Origin: Echinococcus granulosus | Taxonomy: Eukaryota > Platyhelminthes > Cestoda > Cyclophyllidea > Taeniidae | Reading direction: 5' to 3' | NCBI RefSeq assembly: GCF_000524195.1 | Contig: NW_020170381.1 | Coordinates: 2,772,714-2,836,713 of the forward strand | DNA length: 64,000 nucleotides | In this document: positions 50,301-62,808 of the stretch, piece by piece | How positions within the stretch are numbered: position 1 is the stretch's first letter | Layout: each line of letters opens with the position of its first letter | The notes under the pieces: generated by a model | What the model saw: only the letters and a program-made list of their open reading frames with translations | Database searches by the model: none | What the model was told of the DNA's origin: nothing | Program-made: the position numbers and the translations under genes

Positions 50301-53300
50301 GAGGAGAGTTGCTCCAAGTCGGTGGTACGGGCGCGAAACGAGACACTGTTATTCGGCGGCTAACTAATTCACTCGCATTTGTGCTCTCGCTAGGTGGCAA
50401 TGTATGTGAGAGACTGCTCTCCTGATAATGCTGACATCTACTGCCAGATACATCGTCCTTTTCTGGTTGACATAAAAAGTACCAATTCGTAAGTTAATTA
50501 CAAAGCAGCTTGTGATAATGGGCGCTAACCGCTTCTAATGAAATAGAATCAGGATTTTGGTGCGTAGTGTCCAAAAGGGAAAATCAACCTCATTAAGTGT
50601 AAATGCGAAGAGTTGAAGGTGTGAGTGAATCACACACGCATTGCGGCTTTCGGTAGAAATTAAAATGCGTAAAAATTCTCACTATCATTCCAGACGGTTT
50701 TTGCAAGCACAAATGGCCATAGGCTGCTAACAAAGCACTGAGGAGTTCAAATAAGACTAATTTTTATTATGTCAAATTAAATTTGCGCTAAATTCACGAA
50801 AGCACGAAATTAGTGCCTGTAACTTTCAGGTTTAATGTACTGATGCAATCGCTTCAAATGTGCTACTCAGGTGTCTATGTTGTGAAAAAACGACGCCCGT
50901 GTCGTGTTTACACGTGAGGAGCTAGTGGAACTACTGCAAAGGTTCATATCCGAACAAATGCGTACACACATACACACGCAGACCCATCACCTCTACATGC
51001 CATGTTCATGGGGGCCCAAGTGAAATTGTAACTCACCTCCATACATCCGGTTCAGCTATTGTTATACAAAAAAAGTGGGCAGCTCAGGCCTGTGTGTCCG
51101 CAAAAAAAATGCAAAAAGTTAGAAATCTTAATCCCCTTATGGAGGAATGGTAGACATCGCATACAATACGAAAACATTATAACTCTACCGGTAGACAGGA
51201 AAGGAAACCATAAAAAAACGAGGCTAGATGCGCCTAGATACTACTCGCCGAGTCGAGCTGTACATGGGAAAGTTAATCCACTTCATTTCCCATAGTCTTA
51301 GAAATCATACTATTCCCAGATAATGGCGTTTCTCAAAAATCAGGAAATTTGCTATGCAATTACTTAATAATAATACTGCCAGATTTATTTGTAAAAAACG
51401 GCACCTTATTTTTGTAATGTGTTTCTCATCTTGCATAATATAAAGGTAGAGTGAAAACAGAACTACCACGTGTTTAGAGACTCCTCAGAGTTAGTTAATT
51501 TCATTCATGAATATGTCTAAAGTTAATCAACAAGCACTGAACCAAAAATAATTTCTTAGAAATGGTTTACTTCACAATACACCTAACATTCACTGTTTGT
51601 AGTGTTTATTCATGTGACAAGTAAAGCTTACGCAGTGTGAGAGGTTTTTACAGTGGTGAAGCTTCGAACACAAATGAAACATTTTGCCATCTTCGAAAAG
51701 CACGATTCTGCTCGGTGATGCATCATGGAAGGGATGGGAAAACACCAAATAGAACAGGGATAGTGCGTGAAGTATGCGAAACCGAATCAACTTTCAGTCG
51801 AAATCTCTCATCTCATACGTGAACTTTTGATGACGATGCGGACGACCCCGACCTGCATGGAACTCACAGGTGCGTCATCCACTGGAAGGGTTGGTGAACA
51901 CGCGGGCATCCAGTGTGTACACTCGGCGACACTCTCGGCGCGCGACTTCCACTCACCAAGCGGCTGCTTCCGTCGACTTGCAACATGAGGAGTAATGAAA
52001 CAGCACTCACTTATGTAAGATCCGCAAAACGTTGATCAAACTACAAGTGGGCACTCTTCTGGACGAGGGGAAATCAGGTGGCTGCAGATTTAGTAGACTA
52101 GGCACGAATTGAATTCACCCAGGGGGATTCTGGCACTACCCCTGAGTTAATGTTAAACAAACAAATAAAGATTTGATTAGAACATGAAAGGCTAACAATC
52201 ACGTTGGAACCCTTGGCACGAAACCCAAGACACGATCATATATGGTATGCAAAATTAAGAACTCCAAAGATTCGCTCCTATCTGGAGAAAAGAACGTTGA
52301 TTTGCCATGTGCCAACGTTTGTATGCATGCGCCAATGCGAGAGGTGGTAATAATTTATTAGTGGCAAGAGAAGCGTACAGCATCTTACTACGCATACAAA
52401 CGTACGTCAAAGAATGAAAAACTTGTACAAACAAAGTATTAGCGTACTGGAGTACAAGCAGCGCAGTACGGTGTAGTGAGTTATCTGCATAAAATTTACC
52501 TACATTATTTAGTGCTACACTTTGGATAGTCAGTGGGAATGAAAAGTTACGTAATGCAATCATTCGGGTAGATCAACATAGATACAAGACGCAAGTTTGG
52601 ATAGCTCCAACAACTACATGATAAATGACAACAGGCTATCTATTGGAATAAATCTACCGGATACACGGTACTGGCTAAACATGCACATTCAGAAACAGAG
52701 TTGCGTAATACGTATCGTTTTTTTTCCCGGCAATTCATTTTCGTTATATTGTTCAATCCAGCCCAAAAACTTACTCACAGATCTGACATTTTAGTAGAAT
52801 ATTTTCGCATAGTCATGGAAACTTTTTGATGAAATGCACTCCGGCGAAGAATATGTAGTTCAGTTTTTCAGTCCATATCTACACATGCCCACATAAGAGA
52901 CATTCAGTAAGAAATTTCAAGGCAGTGACCGAATCCGCCGGTGAAGAGAATATTAGGCAAATTTTCATAACAAAGCACGAAACAAAAAAAAAGGTTTTAG
53001 CTAAACACTGCTCGACAGTTATAGAACAATAATAAGAGGTAAAGTCGGGAGGATTTTTCAAAAAAATAAACAAATCTCAGCATATGGATGTGTCAAAGAC
53101 GGAACTATGCATGGGTTATGGGGAAGTAATACTGATAATTGATACGGCGATTTTAAAGAGTATCCAAAAGGAAGATGCATAACCAGCCGACCAGCTAATA
53201 ATGTTCAAGAGTACTTTAACTGTAGATGTGTGGGATGAGAGGTGAACACGGTGGGAGCGGAAGGAGTACGAGACTGCACACATCCATAAACCAAGACCCA

Positions 53301-56300
53301 TGGGGTGATCTGATTACTGACGGCATTAATATGCTTCAGAGTAATAATTTTACCAAGTAATGGTTTTTGACAATGGGGGGTTGATAATCAAATTTGTAGA
53401 TGCCATATAAAAAATCGCGACACAGAATGTGCAAACGGAAATAAAGTACGTTTGATAGAAACGGCCAGAATAAGCATTAACCCGCTGCGGTCGCCTTCAT
53501 GCTAGTGCATACATTTTCATTTGCACCTATGCTCACAAGAAGATCCATGGCAAAGTGAGGATAAATTGTGCTCATACTTCGTGTTAAATGAAAAGAGTGC
53601 AACCGCTCCATTCAACCGTCATGCAACGCGACTGAATGATTGTTTAAAAAATCAAAAGTGTCCACCACCACAAAGGACCACCTCATCGCAGCAATTGTTG
53701 GAGGAACTCAAAAACAAAACATTTCATTTTGTTCTTGTTGTATCAAGTCATAAATTAATAAGACTTCCCATTCATTTAAAAACGAACAAATGGAGTTAAA
53801 ATTATCGAAGTGAAATCCTTCGCGGAGGATGCAAGGAGGGAGTTTGGGAGACTGGATGACGCTTCATTTGATAATGGGTAAGAAAATTGATGAATAAATG
53901 AATGAATGGAATAGCATGATGAGAACAATATCTTTGATGGCAGTAGGACGGAGTAGCAAATATTTTTTTTACCTCATTTTTAATAGCTAAAACTCGGACA
54001 TTGATTTACTGGCGTTTCGTGATGTTGGGAGGATGTTTAACATAACAACGCCGTAAAGAAATAAGTAGGGCACACTAAGTGCGATAACCTGTACTGACAC
54101 TTAAAATGTGGTTCCCATCTCATCTTCCACTTTGTGTAATTCCAGTTTCACACATTTACGACGAATACAGAGGAGTGCTTTATGGTCAGTGATCAATCAT
54201 TTGCTGTGCATATAAATTACTATTCATCCGGATTCATCCATCTATCCCAACATAATGCATTGCAAAAACACGGGTGCGGTGAACGTGGCTTGGATAGAGA
54301 GGGCGGACGAATAGTGGCAGCGAGCCCACACCAAAGCCCACAAAACTGGAGTGGAGTCCTATAATTAGTCTAGACGGCGGTTTGACAGCACCATCCCTGA
54401 CTCACATATTTTACTCAGCAACAGCAGCAAAGAAGTACGAGGCAGTGTCAAAAATACAAGACAGACGTATGAGGATAAATTGGATGCAGTTCACCGCTTC
54501 CTAGTGGTGGTGTTAGAGGCTACATGCACTACCCGCATTGTACCAGGGCTGAGGATTGCAGAAGCTATCGTAGATGCATAGCCACGAGCCCTTGGATTTG
54601 ATCAAAGGAATGGACAGCATCTTGCTATCTCTGGACAACAAATGGGTGCCGTTACATGAGAGTTGATTGGTTTGAAATACGAAAAAAACTACAGTCTATT
54701 TAGTACATCAAAAAACGACCACTGCAATGAATAAGGAGTCGGTAATGTAGTTAAAACTATTAGTCCCACAGAAATCAGTAAATACAGGGAGTATGAAGCT
54801 AACCTCAGAAAAGATAGATAAGCAGTGTTTCCACAAATTTTTTTTTTAGCGTAGAAGATACTACCATTGTGGAGAATACAAGCCCTTAAGTCACTCTAGC
54901 AGGTTTCTGCATTTGGCGAGTATAGCATCTCAATTGGAGTGGTACCTTTAAATTGGATGCAATATCTGAGGTGGAAAGATCAAAAGTAAGGCCTACTTCA
55001 TTGATTTCTCATACTTTAGCTAGGCGAGTGCTTCAAACAAGTAAGGCAGCGTTAATAAATCCGAATCAAGAACATTTACTCCACATCCCATCGCTAGCGG
55101 TTAATGATATAGGAATCTTATGAGTTAACGCTCGATCAGTGCTGAGAGTCGACTGAAATAAAAGGCATATGGAATGGGCAACAGCGTGCCAATGAACGTA
55201 GAGGCAAACTAACGCAGGATTTAAAGAATCAGCGATACTTGTACGAGGTGGGGTGTAATGCAAATGATTGCGAATTGAGTAAGTAATTTTTTCTTCTTTG
55301 GAAGGGCAAGCAAAAATACAAGATGCGGACGTTGGAATACGCGAATGCACACTTACACACACCGACATTTCATCACACGCACACGCACACCCATCGCAAA
55401 TCCAATTCTACGACGGAGCAAAGACGCACCACCTCGCCGTATGTGATGCGTGTGCGCTGCACGCACAAAATGAGGCAGGAACAAAGCCAATATTGCACGT
55501 TCTTTTCTTCGGTCTAGCCGCCTGCCGTCCTCTCGTTCACCGCAGCTACTCCAGGCATTTGGCCTGAATACTCGAGGCAAACGAAAAGCAGGTATGGTGC
55601 ATCACCTGCATTGCTAAGAAAAAGTGCTATCGCTTATCGCGCGTGAGCAGTGCCCATCCGCAAATACTCTCGGTGGTGTAGGTGGTCAAAAATGAGTGTG
55701 CGGGCCCACTGGTTGATGAGCCACCTTTCTTCTCTCAACGCTCCAAAAATGCTGGTATTTCTCATCACAAAAAATGGCGAGAAAACACCTCGTAGGACAT
55801 AAATGAAGGCTGTGATACAAATCCAAGTAGGCATGGAATTAGATTTTTTTGAATTCCTTATTATTTTATCACCCAACGAATAAACCCCTTCAGTTCGAAG
55901 GGGAAATACACACGGCTCTTCGTTATAGATTCATCCAATGCTTATAAGGTTTATCTGAGTTCGTGTTTGATCAGCCATATTACAAGGCAGGCAATAAAGA
56001 AGATTACGATGCGAAGTGACTTATTAGCGAAGGAAGGGGCAATTTTCGCCCACTTATCAAACAAAGCGGTGCTTATTAGGCTGCAATCATCACCTCTAAG
56101 AGGAATTAATTCGGTGTGTTGATTCGCAAAAAACGTCTCAACATTAAGCTTTCTGCCACAAAAGGATGCGATTTGGGGAGGGGGAGGAAGGCATGAGCTA
56201 CAATGGAACTAACCATACTTTTCATTTAAATGCCAGCCTTTCTTTTGAAAAAAATTAATGGTAGACAACTATAATTCTATGTTTGAGTCCACCGTAAGTT

Positions 56301-59300
56301 TACCCAATTTCTCAGTTTCTTACTGAGTCCGATGCAAGAATTAAAAATGCATCTTACCCGAAACTGTTACTCACATTTGCCGAAAAAAGAAGCACTGTGA
56401 GTGGCAATCGTGATATTCACAAGCTTTTCCTGCAAACAAATCCGAAAACTCCAATGCGAACGCCATTTGACAAACCTCAAGAAAAACGTAGTAGGGAAAA
56501 CTAAAATATGGGCGGTACATAATGTCAACGCAAGGATATGAGTCGAATGAAAATTCCAACCAGGCCACGCAAGCTGAGGAAAACAATTATAAAAGAAGCT
56601 CAAGGGAATCCAGAGCAGTGGCGTGGAAGAGTCCTGGGTTTTCGGACGAAAGCAAAACGGCTAACATTCGAAAACCACATAAAAATAACAGAAGATTCGC
56701 AAGCACGAAGAACTGCTTGGGGATCGACATGCAAAATTCCATGTAAAACATATGCCACCACGCTTTCGTTCTATTCTTAACGCCTAAGAGACAGTGCTGT
56801 ACAAAAAGTCTGCGGTATCTTAGTATAAAGTTCCATTTTACTTTCTGAAATTTGATGATCAAGTAGAGTGGAAAGGAAATCAAGGCTATTGAGAGGTAAT
56901 AAAACCTCAAGAAGGGAGACGTCAGTAGCATCACAAAGAATTTTACAGAAAAAGCACTAACAAAATAAGAAAGTAGAGGAAAACTCGCTGAGCTCGCATT
57001 ATAAAACTGCAACTAATGCCATCCAGTAGTTCAATCTGATTTACCAACACCGGGTAGGTAATGAGCAAAACTTCCAGACGCAAAATGGACAAAAGTTTGC
57101 GAGGTAAGGATCACCCAGTTTTTTACATACGGGATAAAATTGTAATTATTCTCCGCCCAACAGGAGGCAGGAGGTAGAAAGCTAGGCCTCAGCAACAGAT
57201 ACCAAAATTTTGGACCGGTACGTGTGCTCGCCTCCAAGACATTTGTCGCTAGGCGACAGGAAAAGAGCATGGACCACTAAAGGTATGAGCGGAAGAAGGC
57301 AATTTTACGCGATATTGCTGTTTCATATATGCAAACGCTGTACGTCATTTAAAGGCTTAAATAAAGGCGCCTCATCAAAAAAGTAGCCCCTTTGACAGTC
57401 GAAGGGGCGGTTTCCATGTATGATTGGCTGGTTGCAGTTTGTAATACTGGGCGCTTAGGATAGTCTGCAAAATCGTCGACTGAATGCCTTCACGGTATTT
57501 CGGGACAATGCTAATAGTCAATTCAACAATTGGATGGTCAGAAATGGAAAAGGTAAGTTAGGTGACCGACGCGTGCCTCGAATGAACCAGATTAAAGAAT
57601 TCGGGAAGCCCCAGCGGTAAAACAGCAACAAGAAAAGGGATTACAATCAGGGGAGTCGTGGGAGGCCTGAAATAAGTTTATCCTACCACTGTCAGGAGGC
57701 ATGGCACCGCATTTTCTCTCCATCTGGCACGGAGATAGACTCAACAGGCAGAAAGAAGAGATGCTGTTAGCTGAACTCATTTTTTGAAACCAAAGGGGAG
57801 AAAGGTTAACCGCGAAGAACGACTGCTTCACGCTGCTTATAATCACCCTGTCTTCTCGCAGTCACGAGCCCTTTTTTACAATTAACATTGTATTTCACTA
57901 TAAGAAGCGCAGTCAAGACACCTTGTAAACCGCATTACCAACATAAACCATTTGCTTAAGCTGCGTTTTCACAATTACAAAGAATTACTTTTACCAATTT
58001 ACTATCCGAAGGGAGTAATAATTGAATCATTCATTTATAAGAGACCGGTACGCCTGCATTCGACTTTCGGTGAGAATCTTGAGGCTAATCAGTGTCAACG
58101 AGACCGCATTAGAGACGCCAGTAGGAATGTATCCATTTTGACAGTTATCCCAATTCCCAAACAAATGCAACTATATCCAAGTAAGTCTGCTTTAACTAAG
58201 TCAAAATGCAACTTTGACTTTAACGTGCAATTTCACTGTGTGAAGCGGGGGATCTAAAGCTAGTGAAGAACCTTAAAGCCCCATAGCTTCACCCTCAAAG
58301 CATAAGGAAAATTACTTTGGCATCAAAGTGATAAACCAATACAGTATGCTTTCTAACTGTTCGTATTTATTGAAAGTGTGTTGACTAGCATGTCTGTATG
58401 TCACCCGCAGATAAGGGTATTGATGTCGGATGCCCGGCGCCGTTTAACGCACGGCAAAAAACTGACGTATTGAGCCCCCGCGCTTAGCCTCAACTTTTTT
58501 CCCCATTAATCAAAGAACATAAAAAGTAAAAACTCCCAGTGGAGGCCAAAGTAAGTACGGCACATGGTAGGTTAACACATCTGAAGTGGGGACTGCAGAG
58601 CCTGATCAGGGTGGCATTTTGCTACATCGAGGGGCGCATTATCAGCATCAATGCTGCTCTCCCCCTAAACACACACCTTGTAGTCACTACGCCTCCCCTC
58701 CAATCGAATCTACCCAAAAATAAACTCCGGGTTGAGTGGCAGAGGAGGCTTTATCATCTTCTATAGCCTACCGGTGGCCAATCCGTGAGCTGACCAGTAT
58801 GAACGAAACATGCTACCATTTGATTGGGTAGGCGCGCTCACAAAAATACACTACTGTGAATTTCCCGGCATTGATGCTTAACTAGTTTACCTTCAGGGAT
58901 AAACAGAAATAGGAAGTAGTGATGTACCAAATGTAACAATGGGCCTATGTTGTGAGCTAGCGAGTAAAACTATCGTGGTCATTGATAATCCACAAATGGC
59001 TGGAAAGTGGTGATAACACAGACAATAGGGTTCCAGTAAGTAGAGACCTTAAACCATGAATGAGTACTGCAAGTAACATCGAATTAATAAACGGAAGTTA
59101 TTCGTTAAGTCTAGGAAAACAAACTGCACTTAGGTAAAGGCCACAAATTATTGGGATGCTTCATCAACTAGTACAACCTTATCTTCTGTTGCCCTTCTAC
59201 TTGAAGCCCTTTGACCTAATTGTTCAGCGGCTAAGCGACCGCTTCACCAAAATAAAGTACTGCTAACGAAAAAAAACTTATGCATCCACAGTTACAGTCC

Positions 59301-62300
59301 TAGTTGTTTTAAATGCCAAGGTGTTAGGGTGAAAATCAAAGATGAGATTTAAATTATAACATCAATTATCGCAGCCCTCATTCCATTCGGCAATGCTATT
59401 GCAATATATAATTGCTTATTCTGACAATCAACAAAAAGACCCACAAAGAAGGACTTTCCATCAAAGTTTCCATGCAATCGGGATATGCACATTGGAAATG
59501 AAGTGTACGAGAGGCAACACCACGTGAAAATTGCTACCCTTCGTCGCGGGTTCCTCTCCCTCAGAAAGCACGATCAAGGATATAAAGGTTTCATACACAT
59601 CCACACATATACAGACCTTTAAAAGTGCTTAGTATCTGCGTTACGAAACAAGTCGGAAGGCGCGCTCTTCCTTATAAAGATTGGAATAAATTATGTTAGT
59701 GTAAAAACGAAGTCAGTGTGTGCGGTACCACCAAGTTAATATTAAAAAGGTGCAATGAAGTTTAGCAGGTGTAATCTGCACCCTTTCCTCCTCTCCAACA
59801 ATCACACATTTCAAAAGGAATTCCCACGCGTATACACGCATCAGGACGCAGAAGGGAACAGAGGGAGAGGAACCTACTTGGTGTTTGACATCGCGCGCCC
59901 AGGCTTGGAGGCTAGCGATGCCTTGTTCACCAAGAGCCACCGTTGGTAGAGGCCTCGCCTCGAAGGCGTGGGGCCGCAGAGGACTGAATGGTTGATGGTA
60001 GATGACGGGCGACTGGCGCCGCGCACGCCGATGACCACTAAAAGGCCAACGACCACCTCCTTCACGGCCACTGTCACCAGCGCTCGCACTTGTGACGTTC
60101 TCGCCTTGGGAGAAGGACGACGAGCAGTTTCCGAGAATCTGTGTGATATGAAAAAAGCCCTTTTTTATGCTGCCAATTCGCTTTCAAGAAACAAGCTTCA
60201 AGGGGCTTTACAGGAAAGAAAAGATTACAAAAGGACTAAAATGATAGATCTATTCTTTTGTTGGAATCAAATGTCGCGCATAACATCAGACTGGATGTTA
60301 AAAGGTGCATCGCCAAAAAGGCTTGTCGTCCCCAACGTTGGAGTGAAAGAATGACGACAACAACGAGGAAGTCTAAAAGAGAGCACAAGGAGAAGTTTGA
60401 CTCCTAGAGGCAGGTTCTATTTTGAAGTAGGTTGGATTGCATTAGACAGAATATCAAGCGATCGGGGAGCCGAGGTCAACCGCTCTGCTGTCCCCCTCAA
60501 CTCCCTCCATGTCCACCACAAACCGGCGAAACGAGACATAAACACTTAACGCGCGGGATGGCAAACGACTGTGAAGAACATTAGTTGTTATTGCTGGGAA
60601 TGTACTTTATATCCAGCTGCTGTGGAGACAGTTGTCTGCTAAACCCATGTCCATTTGCTCGTTCAGAAAAGTCGAGTGTCTTTTCGTGTGTGGATGTGAA
60701 ATGGTAGTGTTATTTCCCACATAAACCACTTAGTTGCGCTCATCTGGCAGAAACTTCCAAATGGAAGAATCTGGAAATGGGCGCACATTTATGAAGCTTT
60801 TTACGCTGTTTGGCAAGCAGTGCACAACTGGCGCTTACCAAACTATCTTTTCCACGTTTTCAATGCAAATTACGAATATTAAACGCTCAAATTAACCGTG
60901 AAGAACGCTAGTTCGGCAATCCAACTCCGCCCCAATTCTCGTGAAAAGTGCTTGCTTAATGGGAATTAATCGGGATGGTGCTATTGTGAGTGGCCGGCTG
61001 TGCTTCTTTGTTAGCCACAATTAAAACTATCGTTCTGTGGAAAGACTTCATTTTTTTCTCGTACCTGTTATCTCCTCTACAATTGGCATAAGTTGCTACG
61101 ATATAGCGAGTTTATATCGTCAAAACATTGTAAGGGTAACATTTGGAGGGCTCTCGACACTTTTAAGCGTTGAAATAAGTAACAACAGCACGTAGGGCTT
61201 AATATTACCCAAAAGACTTACTTTGCATGCACTAACTCTTTCTCAAGCAATTAACGTGGCATTACGACTTAATCTACAGGTAATAGCATAAATGAACAAC
61301 CTGAAGTGATTGTTGCTGGTCAGGAGAGAGTAGCAAGTTGTATCAGAGCTTCAAGATAAAGAGAATTGCACACCAGATTGAATAATGCCATAAGGAGACA
61401 GCCGTGGGTGTTCTAGACAGGTGAAATACTACAACCATGAGGTTAAGCGAAGTAATTCTTCACAGAAAGAATGCCAGACGAATAGTAGCATGGAGCAAGG
61501 TTGGAAAAGGGGGAGATGGCGTCACCGAGATGCGCGACATTTCGCAGGTAGTGAGGAATGCGGTTAAATACCAGCTGTAGTTTTCTACTTTGTCTACCAT
61601 TCAAAAGCCGAAAAATTCATCGAATTAGCAGGTACTGTCAACACTCTGTAAAGGTCACTTCGAGGTCAAATAACATTCCATTTCTGGAAGAGATACTGTC
61701 TGCTCTTACGCAGTGGAGAAAGTCTGCACAAGATCTGCTTGACTCAGACGTTTAAACGGAAGTAAAATGCATTTCTGCGTTTTTTTGCGTAAAATACTAG
61801 CAGCACAATACTTCAGCCAACCATGTTTGTTAGTTGACTCCTTAAAATAAATATCCTTTAGATATTTAACGGTGCAAACACGGGATTTGCCAGTCGTTTT
61901 AAAACATGTTTATGCTAAGAGTTTGGTGAGGGGTCCATGGTGAGGCCCTACTCGTGAAGGCTACGACTCAATCTGCTCATGATTTTAAATAGTTCCAATA
62001 TAGATATGAAAGTAAAGTAATATGTCAGACAAAACTCTGTGTAAAGATCGGAGCAATAATGAGAAAAGAGAGTCTACGTACTACAAAGGATATATAACAT
62101 ACCTCCTGTTCATGAAGACTGTAGACCGACTTCAGACTCATAATTGCATCTGTAAGATGCATCTGAAGGGGACGGTGGACTTTGGGAAACTTGTCTACCA
62201 AATTCATAACTTCTTGTAAGGCAGCTGAAGAATAGAAAGACTCAAGGCATTAGCATTAACCTAGCAGGAAATAGGTTCAATTACACTGGTAGATTCATTC

Positions 62301-62808
62301 TAGGTGATTTGCAGGAAAAATTTATCCTTGATCCTTGAGTGAAAATTACATACGGCACGCAAGATTAGACAGGAAATGCATCGAGAACACTTAAGAAATC
62401 GGGCTACCGAATATACATCCGTGCCAAAACAAGGGCAAAAGGAAATGTCATGCCACAGATTTTATCCATGGATTATTTACAAATTACGCTAAACTCCATA
62501 AGTAGAGGAGAATGTAGAATTGAGAGTAAAAAATTACTGACGAGATCTCTATAATCGGACAAAGTGGGTGGGTGCGCACATTTATAAAAGCAATCATGTG
62601 TAGGAAATTTGCCACAAGGTGTAGCACCTCCGCAACTAGAAGAAACTTTGACTCACTGTGGTAGATAGCCATATCCATAAAAACCGTTTGAAAGAACTAT
62701 TTTAGAATAAAACTCCATCTAAAAAATGCAGTTCAAACTAGAACAAGTATCAAACATTGCACAAAAGCAATGCTGCAAGTAGACCAGGAATGCGAAGACT
62801 GACTACGT
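41364..62808 (-). CDS. Glypican (GPI-anchored heparan-sulfate proteoglycan), 5' incomplete
   Basis: Glypicans sit on the outer cell surface and modulate Wnt, Hedgehog, FGF and BMP signalling. Exons in phase: 62808-62763 (tentative), 62635-62538, 62224-62103, 60138-59878, 48037-47907, 44524-44260, 43863-43501, and a last exon of about 41938-41364 broken by 100 Ns. Matches: CGGATPCGKFPTHDCFYKC (CRD cysteine cluster), LTDAIMSLKSVYSLHEQE (family SDAIMNMQDNSVQVSQ), a furin-like site RRARRQ, FSPLRPHAFEARPLPTVALG (family RFRPxxPEERPTTAAGTS), CWNG, and GQLAMPTDPTL before a leucine-rich helix. Ser-Gly sites for heparan sulfate in acidic context are EEGSGYGGG, VSGGDDEDF and PEEGSGRE. The C-terminus ends RTSGGILAFAPSFVSSLF plus a hydrophobic tail, a GPI signal. 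The pattern suggests the GPC1/2/4/6 (Dally-like) branch. The large N-terminal CRD exon is probably beyond 64 kb. One intron is 11.8 kb. Confidence 0.85.
41838..41937. other. Assembly gap (100 N)
   Basis: A run of exactly 100 N, the usual placeholder for a gap of unknown size. It interrupts the last glypican exon just after a plausible 3' splice site (minus: TTTTTCTTCAG ending at 41939). The length and reading frame of that exon's start cannot be determined. Confidence 0.98.
48038..59877 (-). other. Large glypican intron, 11.8 kb
   Basis: This lies between the exon with the furin-like site (59878-60138) and the CWNG exon (47907-48037), both in phase 0. It contains GC-rich islands near 50190-50410, 51840-51990 and 55310-55560. 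A possible in-frame cassette segment at about 51851-51946 is described in the findings. The plus strand is visibly A/G-rich through most of it, so the transcribed RNA is T/C-rich. No other gene was recognised. Confidence 0.6.

Noticed and set aside
50170..50400. Minus frame rich in Ser and Pro within the glypican intron, considered as an exon
   Set aside because: No usable 5' splice site in the right phase and weak acceptor.
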